Shown here in pieces: positions 1-5,891 of a stretch of DNA of 6,256 nucleotides; position 1 is the stretch's first letter; each line of letters begins with the position of its first letter. A program made the translations under genes and the position numbers. The notes under the pieces are model-generated. The model had not been told where the DNA came from, made no database searches, and saw only the letters and a list, made by a program, of their open reading frames with translations. The DNA is taken from positions 1 to 6,256 of the forward strand of contig JAURHO010000095.1 of assembly GCA_030833265.1 (NCBI GenBank), written 5' to 3'. The stretch comes from Crocinitomicaceae bacterium. GTDB lineage: Bacteria > Bacteroidota > Bacteroidia > Flavobacteriales_D > Crocinitomicaceae.

Positions 1-440
1 TGATTTTGGAACTTGCCGAGCGCCAACCAACCTGGCATTTTACAATTATAGGCTGGGAGCCAAACGGTCAAAAGGTGCCTAGTAATGTCGAGCTGATCGC
101 TTTTTCGCCAATTGCAGTGGTTATTGAATACTTGCAAAAACATCGTTACTACTTTCAGCTATCGGTCATGGAAGGATTTCCGAATGCACTTGGTGAGGCC
201 ATGGCTTGCGGTTGTGTACCTATTGGAAGCAATGTGTCGGGCATCCCTGAACTAATTGGCGATACAGGTCTTATATTGAGTGAGAAAAATGTGCTTTATT
301 TAGAGCGCAGCATTGAGCTTTTGCTTCAGCAAGATTTTTCAGCGGCAAGTATGAAAGCTAGAAATCGAATTGAAACACACTTTCTCCCTGAGCATCGTTT
401 GGAAAAAATGAAAGCGGTTTTTGCGCAATATGCTTGCTAG
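1..440 (+). CDS. Glycosyltransferase, GT-B fold, family 4-like (3' part only)
   Basis: This is the C-terminal part of a GT-B sugar transferase, which moves a sugar from a nucleotide-sugar donor to a glycan or lipid acceptor in the cytoplasm or at the inner membrane face. The frame (first full codon at base 3) is open to the left edge, so the N-terminal acceptor domain and true start lie outside; the TTG at base 6 is internal. Counting from that TTG, residues 10-35 form a beta-alpha-beta piece (HFTIIGWEPNG), and residues 50-90 hold the donor-site signature YFQLSVMEGFPNALGEAMACG. Its two glutamates, E56 and E64, make the EX7E motif of retaining family-4 enzymes. The following GCVPIGSNVSGIPELIGDTG is the usual donor-binding loop. 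The gene ends in TAG, one base before the stop of the converging - strand glycosyltransferase, which suggests a surface-glycan gene group continuing to the left. The substrate cannot be told from the sequence. Confidence 0.9.
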   Translation, partial: ILELAERQPTWHFTIIGWEPNGQKVPSNVELIAFSPIAVVIEYLQKHRYYFQLSVMEGFPNALGEAMACGCVPIGSNVSGIPELIGDTGLILSEKNVLYLERSIELLLQQDFSAASMKARNRIETHFLPEHRLEKMKAVFAQYAC

Positions 441-441
441 C

Positions 442-1734
442 TTACTTTGTGAGCTGTAACAATAGCTCATGCATCTCCTTTGCCAATTCTTTTCTAGAGT
501 AGGGTAAAAGGGTGTCTTTTCTACTGATTTGTTGGGAAGTAAGTTCGATGACAGCTGGCCACGGCACGTCGGTATCGAAGTTGATGACCATGGTGCCCGC
601 TTGTTTAGAAAGAATGGCTGCGGCGTCACCGTCTTGGGGGCCGATGGCCAGAATGGCTTGCTCGCTCGCGAGGTATTCAAAGAGTTTCCCCGTAACAATG
701 CCTTTTTGGCTTTTTACATTGTTGAGTGGTAACAAGAGCAAGCTGCAAGCTGAAAGTTCTTCGAGCACCTGTTCGTGTGGTACAAAGTTTTCAAAATGCG
801 TGTAGGGCAACAGGCCATTGGCTTGTAGGTCTTCTTGAACACAGGCATCTAGGGCGCCAATGAGTCGGATTTTTAGCTTTTGGGCAAATTCAGGGTGTTC
901 TTGAACGTACAGCCCTAGGCTTTTCCAAAGTGCACCTGGGTTGCGGTCTTTATTGATAGAACCGGTGTGTAAGATGGTGAAATGCGGATCGGTTTGCTTT
1001 TCGAAATGCTGAAAATCTTCGGGTGCAAAGCCGTTGGAAATGAGTTGAGGTACACGGCCTGCCAGTTGCGTCATTTGCGTTTGCATGTCGCGGCTCACCA
1101 CTACGAGTGCATCGGCTTGCTTCAAAACACTTTGTTCTAATTTTTGATGCCAACGAAGCCCCCAACTTGTGAGTGGCAGTTGCTCAAACCAATCGATTTG
1201 TGTCCAGGGGTCGCGAAAGTCGGCAATCCAGGGTAGTTTAGTTTTGGCTTTTAGGTTGCGTGCAATAAGGTGCAAAGAATGAGGAGGCCCAGTAGAAATA
1301 ATGGCTGCTACTTCTTGTTCTTGTAAAAACTTAAGGAGAAACTTAGTAGATGGCTTGATCCAGGCCATTTTAGCATCTGGAATAAATAGATTGGCACGCA
1401 GCCACATCGATAAGCGTTTGGTAAGCCTTGGCTTTTTGCCGCCTTTTTCTTGCAAAAAACCGGTATGCAGTTGCTTGCCTGCATTGCCTGTAAACTTGAG
1501 GTAAAGCTGGGTGGGTTCCCAAATTTCAGTTTGAATAACTTGAATATCTTTGGGTACAAAGGCCAACAAACTTTCATCCTGTACCGGGGCTTCAGGATTG
1601 CTGGGGGTGTAAATAATTGGATCCCAACCAAGCTCATGAAGGTAGCGCGTAAAATGCAACCAACGCTGAACACCTGTGCCTCCACTTGGGGGCCAGTAAT
1701 AGGTCAAGATCAGTACTTTTTTACGCTCAGCCAA
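442..1734 (-). CDS. Glycosyltransferase, GT-B fold, 430 aa
   Basis: Complete GT-B glycosyltransferase of a type common in Bacteroidota, probably acting in cell-surface polysaccharide or glycolipid synthesis; donor and acceptor are unknown. Residues 5-45 are a Rossmann start with a glycine-rich loop (VLILTYYWPPSGGTGVQRW), typical of the acceptor-side domain. Residues 168-178 carry PWIADFRDPWT, and residues 205-214 ADALVVVSRD. The C-terminal donor domain begins near 252 with FTILHTGSINKDRNP and holds NFVPHEQVLEELSACSLLLLPL (316-337) and GKLFEYLAS (349-357), where E353 is the likely donor-ribose glutamate. No signal peptide or membrane helix is evident. The start is TTG: an in-frame TAA lies only four codons upstream (1744-1746) and no ATG or GTG lies before the conserved KKVLIL strand. 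The start overlaps the last 8 bases of alaS, so the two genes are probably co-transcribed and may be translationally coupled. Confidence 0.9.
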   Translation of the reverse strand: MAERKKVLILTYYWPPSGGTGVQRWLHFTRYLHELGWDPIIYTPSNPEAPVQDESLLAFVPKDIQVIQTEIWEPTQLYLKFTGNAGKQLHTGFLQEKGGKKPRLTKRLSMWLRANLFIPDAKMAWIKPSTKFLLKFLQEQEVAAIISTGPPHSLHLIARNLKAKTKLPWIADFRDPWTQIDWFEQLPLTSWGLRWHQKLEQSVLKQADALVVVSRDMQTQMTQLAGRVPQLISNGFAPEDFQHFEKQTDPHFTILHTGSINKDRNPGALWKSLGLYVQEHPEFAQKLKIRLIGALDACVQEDLQANGLLPYTHFENFVPHEQVLEELSACSLLLLPLNNVKSQKGIVTGKLFEYLASEQAILAIGPQDGDAAAILSKQAGTMVINFDTDVPWPAVIELTSQQISRKDTLLPYSRKELAKEMHELLLQLTK

Positions 1735-4342
1735 GTTTTGATTTTAGATGTGCAAGTGCTGTTTGAAGCCCTGCAGCGTTTTTACCACCTGCAGTTGCAA
1801 AAGCAGCTTGCCCACCACCTCCGCCTTGTATATGACCAGAGATTTCTTTGATCCATTGGTTGGCTTGCCAGTTGTTTTTGCTCGCTAAGGCTTCATTTAG
1901 GATGATGGTAATACCACATTTGTCGGCTTCTTTGTGGCCAATGACTCCTACAAAAGCGTCAAATTCTTGGCGCAATTGAAATAAGATATCTTTGGCAGTT
2001 GCGGCGTCAGTATTGAGTTCTTTGAACAAGACCTGCATGCCGTTATGGGCAACAACTTCTGCTTTGAGTTCGTTTTTGAGCTGTTGAGCTTGCATTTTTG
2101 CAAAGCGTTCGAGTTCTTTTTGAAGGCTATTGTTTTTGAGCTGTAATTCTTCAATGGCCTTGACTAAATCTTTTGGTTTTTTGAGCAAGGCATCGATTTG
2201 TTCGAGTTGCGCTGCCTTTTCTTTAAAGTAAGTCATGGCAACAGTACCCGTGATTGCTTCAATGCGGCGGATACCTGCAGCAACTGCGCTTTCAGCCGTA
2301 ATTTTAACAACTCCGATTTGTCCGGTGTTTGGCACGTGAATTCCGCCACACAACTCAACAGAAGCGCCAAATTCAATGACGCGCACTTTATCGCCATATT
2401 TTTCACCAAATAGTGCCATAGCGCCTTTGGCTTTTGCGGCTTCAATGTCTAGGGCGCGGTTTTCTTCAAGGGCAATGTTCGCTTGAATAGCTGCATTGAT
2501 ATGTGCTTCAATTTGCGCGAGTTCTTCGTCGGTGACTTTTGAAAAGTGCGAGAAGTCAAAGCGCAGGCCTTTTTCGGTGACTAAAGAGCCTTTTTGCTCA
2601 ACGTGTGTCCCGAGGATACTGCGTAAAGCATGGTGTAGTAAGTGCGTCGCACTGTGGTTTTTGGCTGTAGCTGCTTGCTTTGCCGCATCTACTTGCGCGG
2701 TAAAAGTGGCGCTCAGGTCTTTAGGCAATTCTGAACACAAGTGAACGATGAGGTTGTTCTCTTTTTTGGTATCAAAAATGCGCACTTGCTCATTGCTAGA
2801 ACTAAGCGTGCCACTATCGCCAATTTGGCCGCCACCTTCTGCATAGAATGGAGTTTGATCCAAAACTAATTGGTAAAATACTTTGCCTTTTTGGCTCACT
2901 TTGCGGTGCTTGATGATCTGAACAGGCGCGCTCAGTTGGTCATAACCAATAAAGGTGGTGTTGCAATCTGGGTGCACTTGCATCCAGTCGTCGGTTTCTA
3001 GAGATGTAGCCGCGCGCGATCTTTCTTTTTGGATATCGAGTTCTTGAGCAAAACCTTCTTCGTCAATTGAAAGTTCGTTTTCACGGGCAATTAAAGAAGT
3101 GAGGTCTAGTGGGAAACCATAGGTGTCGTAAAGTTCAAAAGCTGCTGCGCCGGAAATTTGCTGCTGGCCGCTGGCTTTAACTTGTGCGATAAGGTCCTCG
3201 ATGCGTTTGATCCCGAGCTCGAGCGTTCTGAAGAAGCTCAATTCTTCTTCCTTAATAACTTTATAAATGAGTTCTTTTTGGGTCAGTAATTCAGCATATG
3301 GCGCGCCCATTTGTGCACCTAGCACTAAAGATAGTTCGCATAAGAACGGTTCTTTGAGGCCCAAAGTTTGGTAGCCATAACGAACGGCTCTGCGTAAAAT
3401 TCTGCGAATGACATAGCCTGCACCGTTATTGGCAGGGAGTTGGCCATCGGCAATTGAAAAAGCAATGGCTCTGATGTGATCTGCAATAACGCGCAAGGCG
3501 ATATCGGTGCTTTCGTGCTGGCCGTATGAAACACCTGATACATTAACAACAGACTGAATGAGCGCCTGAAAAAGATCGGTGTCGTAGTTACTTTGCTTGC
3601 CTTGAAGTGCCATAGCCAAGCGCTCCAGACCCATGCCGGTGTCCACGTGCTTCGCAGGAAGTGGTTCTAACGAGCCATCAGCCTTGCGATTAAATTCCAT
3701 GAATACGTTATTCCAGATTTCAATGACCTGCGGGTGGTCTTGGTTGACCAGCGTTTTACCTGCAGTTTGCTGACGTTCTGCTTCAGAGCGGAGGTCAACA
3801 TGAATTTCAGTACAAGGACCACAAGGCCCAGTGTCACCCATTTCCCAGAAGTTGTCTTTTTTGGAGGCCATAATGATGCGCTCCTCAGCAATCCATTTTT
3901 TCCAGATGTTGATGCTTTCGGTATCTTGCGGAACGCCGTCTTTTTGATCGCCTTCAAAAACGGTGACATACAGGCGGTCCACCGGTATTTGATACACTTT
4001 TGTGAGTAATTCCCAGGCCCAACCAATGGCTTCTTCTTTAAAGTAGTCACCGAAAGACCAGTTACCAAGCATTTCAAACATGGTGTGGTGGTAGGTATCA
4101 ACACCTACTTCTTCTAAATCGTTGTGCTTTCCGGAAACGCGCAAGCATTTTTGCGAGTTCGCTACGCGTCTTTGCTGCGGTGTTTGATAGCCCAAAAAGA
4201 AATCTTTGAACTGGTTCATACCGGCATTGGTAAACATTAGGGTAGGGTCATTCTTGACCACCATTGGGGCGGATGAAACAATTTGGTGTCCTTTACTTTC
4301 GAAAAAGTCGAAAAATTGTTGTCTTATTTCTGAAACGGTCAT
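1727..4342 (-). CDS. alaS: Alanyl-tRNA synthetase
   Basis: Cytosolic class II synthetase that attaches alanine to tRNA-Ala using ATP and hydrolyses Ser- or Gly-tRNA-Ala. The length, 871 aa from this ATG, is normal for bacteria. Class II catalytic core, residues 1-245: motif 1 region SSAPMVVKNDPTLMFTNAGM, motif 2 region RVANSQKCLRVSGKHNDLEEVG with HHTMFEMLGNWSFGDYF, and motif 3 DTGMGLERLAM (234-244). A CGPC pair is at C174/C177. The tRNA-recognition domain follows (about 246-455), with AFELYDTYGFPLDLT at 401-415. The editing domain has the zinc-site pattern H563xxxH567 (HSATH) and C665GGIH669, so proofreading looks intact; I replaces the commoner T in CGGTH. A charged, probably coiled-coil stretch (about 715-765) leads to the C-Ala domain with its glycine run 840-844. 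A TTG 7 codons upstream (4363) would lengthen it, but ATG 4342 is better: the conserved part begins there, and the TTG lies inside the putative -7 box. The only overlap is with the downstream glycosyltransferase. Confidence 0.97.
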   Translation of the reverse strand: MTVSEIRQQFFDFFESKGHQIVSSAPMVVKNDPTLMFTNAGMNQFKDFFLGYQTPQQRRVANSQKCLRVSGKHNDLEEVGVDTYHHTMFEMLGNWSFGDYFKEEAIGWAWELLTKVYQIPVDRLYVTVFEGDQKDGVPQDTESINIWKKWIAEERIIMASKKDNFWEMGDTGPCGPCTEIHVDLRSEAERQQTAGKTLVNQDHPQVIEIWNNVFMEFNRKADGSLEPLPAKHVDTGMGLERLAMALQGKQSNYDTDLFQALIQSVVNVSGVSYGQHESTDIALRVIADHIRAIAFSIADGQLPANNGAGYVIRRILRRAVRYGYQTLGLKEPFLCELSLVLGAQMGAPYAELLTQKELIYKVIKEEELSFFRTLELGIKRIEDLIAQVKASGQQQISGAAAFELYDTYGFPLDLTSLIARENELSIDEEGFAQELDIQKERSRAATSLETDDWMQVHPDCNTTFIGYDQLSAPVQIIKHRKVSQKGKVFYQLVLDQTPFYAEGGGQIGDSGTLSSSNEQVRIFDTKKENNLIVHLCSELPKDLSATFTAQVDAAKQAATAKNHSATHLLHHALRSILGTHVEQKGSLVTEKGLRFDFSHFSKVTDEELAQIEAHINAAIQANIALEENRALDIEAAKAKGAMALFGEKYGDKVRVIEFGASVELCGGIHVPNTGQIGVVKITAESAVAAGIRRIEAITGTVAMTYFKEKAAQLEQIDALLKKPKDLVKAIEELQLKNNSLQKELERFAKMQAQQLKNELKAEVVAHNGMQVLFKELNTDAATAKDILFQLRQEFDAFVGVIGHKEADKCGITIILNEALASKNNWQANQWIKEISGHIQGGGGGQAAFATAGGKNAAGLQTALAHLKSKLG

Positions 4343-4360
4343 GTGTTTTTTCTGAAGCCA

Positions 4361-4368
4361 CAAAGTTA
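4361..4368 (-). promoter_or_regulatory. Putative alaS promoter, -7 element
   Basis: Read on the - strand this is TAACTTTG, an exact match to the Bacteroidota -7 consensus TAnnTTTG. It ends 18 bases before the alaS ATG at 4342, which would give a leader of roughly 13-15 nt. No TTG lies at the expected -33 distance, so the upstream element is weak or absent. The box contains the alternative TTG start codon at 4363, so that codon would be upstream of the transcript start. The consensus match is seen directly; promoter function is inferred. Confidence 0.5.
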
Positions 4369-4390
4369 GGAATTTGCTGCGAGCTTCTTG

Positions 4391-4398
4391 TATCTTTG
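4391..4398 (+). promoter_or_regulatory. Putative O-methyltransferase/mnmD promoter, -7 element
   Basis: TATCTTTG matches the Bacteroidota -7 consensus TAnnTTTG exactly and ends 18 bases before the ATG at 4417. The leader would be about 13-15 nt, with no Shine-Dalgarno sequence. A TTG at 4373-4375 is only 15 bases upstream, shorter than the usual -33 spacing, so the -33 element is doubtful. It faces away from the alaS promoter and the two would overlap in polymerase footprint. Confidence 0.5.
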
Positions 4399-4416
4399 TG
4401 CAAATCAGTATCGCTC

Positions 4417-5055
4417 ATGGACTTCATTTCTTCTGAACTACAAAATTATATCGGTAACCACAGTTCTGATACCTCAGCATTGCTTGCAAAAATAGACCGT
4501 GAAACACACCTTGAAGTATTGCAGCCACGCATGCTGAGTGGTCATTTTCAGGGGCGTGTTTTAAGTATGCTGAGTCATTTATTGAAGCCCAATGCCATTT
4601 TAGAAATCGGTACCTACACTGGATATTCAGCGCTCTGTTTGGCAGAAGGTTTAGCACCAATTGGCAAGCTCGTTACCATTGATATCAATGAAGAACTTGA
4701 GAAAAGAGTGCGTGCTTATTTTGACAGCTCAACTTATGCTGAGCAAATAGACTACCGCATTGGTAATGCCGCTGAACTTATGTTGCAGCTAGACACCACC
4801 TTTGACCTGATTTTTATAGATGCAGACAAGCAGCAATACCCCACTTATTACGAACAAGCCTTGCAAATCTTGAATCCGGGTGGTTTCATTTTAATAGACA
4901 ACGTACTGTGGTCGGGTAAAGTGTTTGACGACAAGCATCAAGATAAAGATACCGTTTTACTGCGTGAGCTCAATTTGAAGATCAGTCAAGATGAACGTGT
5001 AGAGAAGGTTTTGTTGCCGATTAGAGATGGTTTGTATTTGATCCGAAAATTGTAA
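4417..5055 (+). CDS. SAM-dependent O-methyltransferase, class I (COMT/CCoAOMT-like)
   Basis: Soluble 212-residue methyltransferase of the metal-dependent O-methyltransferase family (Methyltransf_3 type), which moves the SAM methyl group to a hydroxyl, usually of a catechol-like compound; bacterial substrates are mostly unknown. Motif I for SAM binding is ILEIGTYTGYSALCLAEGL (61-79), and the acidic strand-2 end is VTIDIN (86-91). The motif FDLIFIDADK (129-138) and ILIDNVLWSGKV (158-169) supply the likely metal ligands D135, D161 and N162, with K138 in the catalytic lysine position. The end, GLYLIRK, is typical. Length equals the family norm of about 210-220. The frame is open further upstream to a possible ATG at 4264, but that extension lies antisense to alaS and contains no family sequence, so ATG 4417 is chosen; it also sits just behind a -7 box. 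It is followed after 5 bases by mnmD, so the two form an operon. Confidence 0.93.
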   Translation: MDFISSELQNYIGNHSSDTSALLAKIDRETHLEVLQPRMLSGHFQGRVLSMLSHLLKPNAILEIGTYTGYSALCLAEGLAPIGKLVTIDINEELEKRVRAYFDSSTYAEQIDYRIGNAAELMLQLDTTFDLIFIDADKQQYPTYYEQALQILNPGGFILIDNVLWSGKVFDDKHQDKDTVLLRELNLKISQDERVEKVLLPIRDGLYLIRKL

Positions 5056-5060
5056 TTTTT

Positions 5061-5732
5061 ATGAAAATAGAAATTCTTCAAACCGCTGACGGCTCCAACA
5101 CACTTTATTTACCTGAGTTAGACGAAACCTACCATTCCAGACATGGTAGCAGGCAAGAGGCGCTGCATGTTTTTATCCAAAATGGTTTGCAATATTATTT
5201 AGAAAAGCATCCTGAGGCTACTGAAATTAATTTGTTAGAAGTCGGTTTTGGAACTGGCTTAAATGCTTTTCTGACCTTTCAGGAAATGGGAAAAAGGCCC
5301 GGTACTTCTTTACATTATTTAGGTTTTGAAACGCATCCAGTCCCGCAAGAAATTTGGCAGCAACTCAATTACGCAACTTCAGCATCAGAAAAGGAGGCAT
5401 ATTGCCACTTAATGGAAGTGCCCTTTGGAGAAAAAACAAGGGTTGCATCCTTTTTTCAGCTTGAAAAAATTCAAGATCCGATACAGTACCTTGTTCTAGA
5501 AAATCAAATTGACCTGGTTTATTTTGACGCTTTTGGCCCAAGGGCACAAGCTGAAATGTGGGATAAAACCATTTTCGAAAAACTATTTAAGGCGCTAAAA
5601 GTAGGAGGGGTGCTAGTGACCTACTGTGCGATGGGTCAATTCAAACGAGATTTAAAAAGCATTGGCTTTCATGTAGAAGCCATTCCTGGCCCTCCGGGAA
5701 AGCGCGAAATGACGCGCGCTTCAAAAGCTTAA
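5061..5732 (+). CDS. mnmD: tRNA 5-methylaminomethyl-2-thiouridine methyltransferase, stand-alone MnmD (DUF752)
   Basis: This 223-residue protein matches the methyltransferase half of MnmC, which uses SAM to convert nm5(s2)U34 to mnm5(s2)U34 in the wobble position of certain tRNAs, helping decode codons ending in A or G. The N-terminal part has the family sequence ETYHSRHGSRQEALHVFI (22-39). Motif I is LLEVGFGTGLNAFLTF (58-73). The active-site strand is IDLVYFDAFGPRAQAEMWD (150-168), corresponding to the DAF-P-x-LW pattern of MnmC. The end has GGVLVTYCAMGQFKRDLKSIGF followed by the hallmark GPPGKREM (210-217). No FAD oxidase domain (MnmC1) follows, so the enzyme is monofunctional; the frame ends naturally with TAA. 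It lies 5 bases after the O-methyltransferase, with T-rich spacing and no Shine-Dalgarno sequence, and is probably its operon partner. Confidence 0.92.
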   Translation: MKIEILQTADGSNTLYLPELDETYHSRHGSRQEALHVFIQNGLQYYLEKHPEATEINLLEVGFGTGLNAFLTFQEMGKRPGTSLHYLGFETHPVPQEIWQQLNYATSASEKEAYCHLMEVPFGEKTRVASFFQLEKIQDPIQYLVLENQIDLVYFDAFGPRAQAEMWDKTIFEKLFKALKVGGVLVTYCAMGQFKRDLKSIGFHVEAIPGPPGKREMTRASKA

Positions 5733-5754
5733 CAAAAAATTTACATTGAAATAC

Positions 5755-5784
5755 TTGCACATTCAAAATGTGTCCGTAAATTTG
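5755..5784 (+). promoter_or_regulatory. Strong Bacteroidota-type promoter without a downstream ORF
   Basis: TTG at 5755-5757 and TAAATTTG at 5777-5784 are separated by 19 bases. This fits the Bacteroidota layout of a -33 TTG and a -7 TAnnTTTG box, and it is the best promoter match in the window. TTGCAC occurs at both elements (5755-5760 and 5782-5787). Transcription would begin near 5788-5790 on the + strand, after mnmD ends and towards the terminator at 5845-5880. No ORF of useful length follows. Elements are seen directly; activity is inferred. Confidence 0.65.
5758..5772. promoter_or_regulatory. 15-bp dyad in the promoter spacer, possible operator
   Basis: CACATT CAA AATGTG is a perfect 6-bp inverted repeat with a 3-bp centre, lying wholly between the -33 and -7 elements. 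A dimeric repressor bound there would block RNA polymerase. The symmetry is directly visible, but a 6-bp dyad can occur by chance in AT-rich DNA, so an operator role is only a suggestion. Confidence 0.35.
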
Positions 5785-5808
5785 CACCAGAATTACAGTT
5801 CATAGTTG

Positions 5809-5831
5809 TAGTTTTAGTTTTATAGTTTTAG
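5809..5831 (+). repeat. Short tandem-like TAGTTTTA units
   Basis: TAGTTTTA occurs three times in close succession, at 5809-5816, 5815-5822 and 5823-5830; the first two overlap by two bases. A looser version, CATGGTTTAG, follows at 5832-5841. The tract makes the body of the putative small RNA U-rich and low in structure. It may be simple AT-rich drift. Confidence 0.5.
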
Positions 5832-5844
5832 CATGGTTTAGCAG

Positions 5845-5880
5845 AAAGAGGAACAAATACAGTTTGTTCCTCTTTTTGTT
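5845..5880 (+). terminator. Intrinsic (rho-independent) terminator
   Basis: A perfect 13-bp stem pairs AAAGAGGAACAAA (5845-5857) with TTTGTTCCTCTTT (5863-5875) around the 5-base loop TACAG. The right arm runs into further Ts (TTGTTTTT), so it is well formed for the + strand. It would end both read-through from the O-methyltransferase/mnmD operon and any RNA started at about 5788. On the - strand the hairpin is followed by CTGC rather than a U tract, so it would be a poor terminator for the Nudix gene that stops at 5892. Confidence 0.9.
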
Positions 5881-5891
5881 TTTAGGGGTTT

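Larger units (their letters stand above)
4359..4400. repeat. Inverted repeat formed by the two divergent -7 boxes
   Basis: CACAAAG at 4359-4365 is exactly inverted as CTTTGTG at 4394-4400, with 28 bases between. Extending inwards, CACAAAGTTA and the complement of TATCTTTGTG agree at 9 of 10 positions. The simplest reading is that both arms are -7 promoter elements of similar sequence facing apart. A shared regulator binding site is possible but not shown. Confidence 0.55.
5788..5880 (+). ncRNA. Candidate small RNA, about 90 nt
   Basis: The segment is bounded by a good promoter (5755-5784) and an intrinsic terminator (5845-5880) and encodes no plausible peptide: the only ATG inside (5833) is followed at once by GTT and TAG. 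The predicted RNA has a weakly structured, U-rich 5' part (about 5788-5842) with repeated UAGUUUUA units, then the terminator hairpin. That shape, a single-stranded AU-rich body plus a terminator stem, resembles trans-acting small RNAs in general. It does not look like tRNA, tmRNA, SRP RNA or any riboswitch I can recognise, and no target is evident. Alternatively it is the leftover control region of a lost gene. The ends are approximate. Confidence 0.4.

Noticed and set aside
450..469. TGAGCT/AGCTCA hairpin with an 8-base loop near the convergent glycosyltransferase ends, considered as a terminator.
   Set aside because: The stem is only 6 bp, lies within coding sequence and has no T run on either strand.
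1308..1851. Open frames of 125-133 codons on both strands here, overlapping the glycosyltransferase and alaS ends.
   Set aside because: They are out-of-frame or antisense readings of two well-supported genes and show no recognisable domain or low-complexity-free signature.
3160..3240. Hairpin-like GC-rich stretches (for example CTCGAGC and AGCTC repeats) within alaS.
   Set aside because: They fall in conserved coding sequence and have no positional link to any promoter or terminator.
3667..4104. A 145-codon open frame on the - strand inside alaS.
   Set aside because: It overlaps the catalytic core of alaS in another frame; its lysine- and serine-rich composition is what a frame shift of alaS would give.
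4343..4363. Seven-residue extension of AlaRS to a TTG start at 4363.
   Set aside because: The TTG sits within a TAACTTTG -7 box, so it would be untranscribed, and the family-like sequence begins at the ATG at 4342.
4264..4416. N-terminal extension of the O-methyltransferase by 51 residues to an ATG at 4264.
   Set aside because: It lies antisense to the conserved start of alaS, lacks family sequence, and would pass through both putative promoters; ATG 4417 gives the normal family length.
5785..5860. tRNA or short peptide gene in the gap after mnmD.
   Set aside because: There is no T-arm GGTTCGA-like sequence or cloverleaf, and the ATGs at 5768 and 5833 are followed by stops within four codons.
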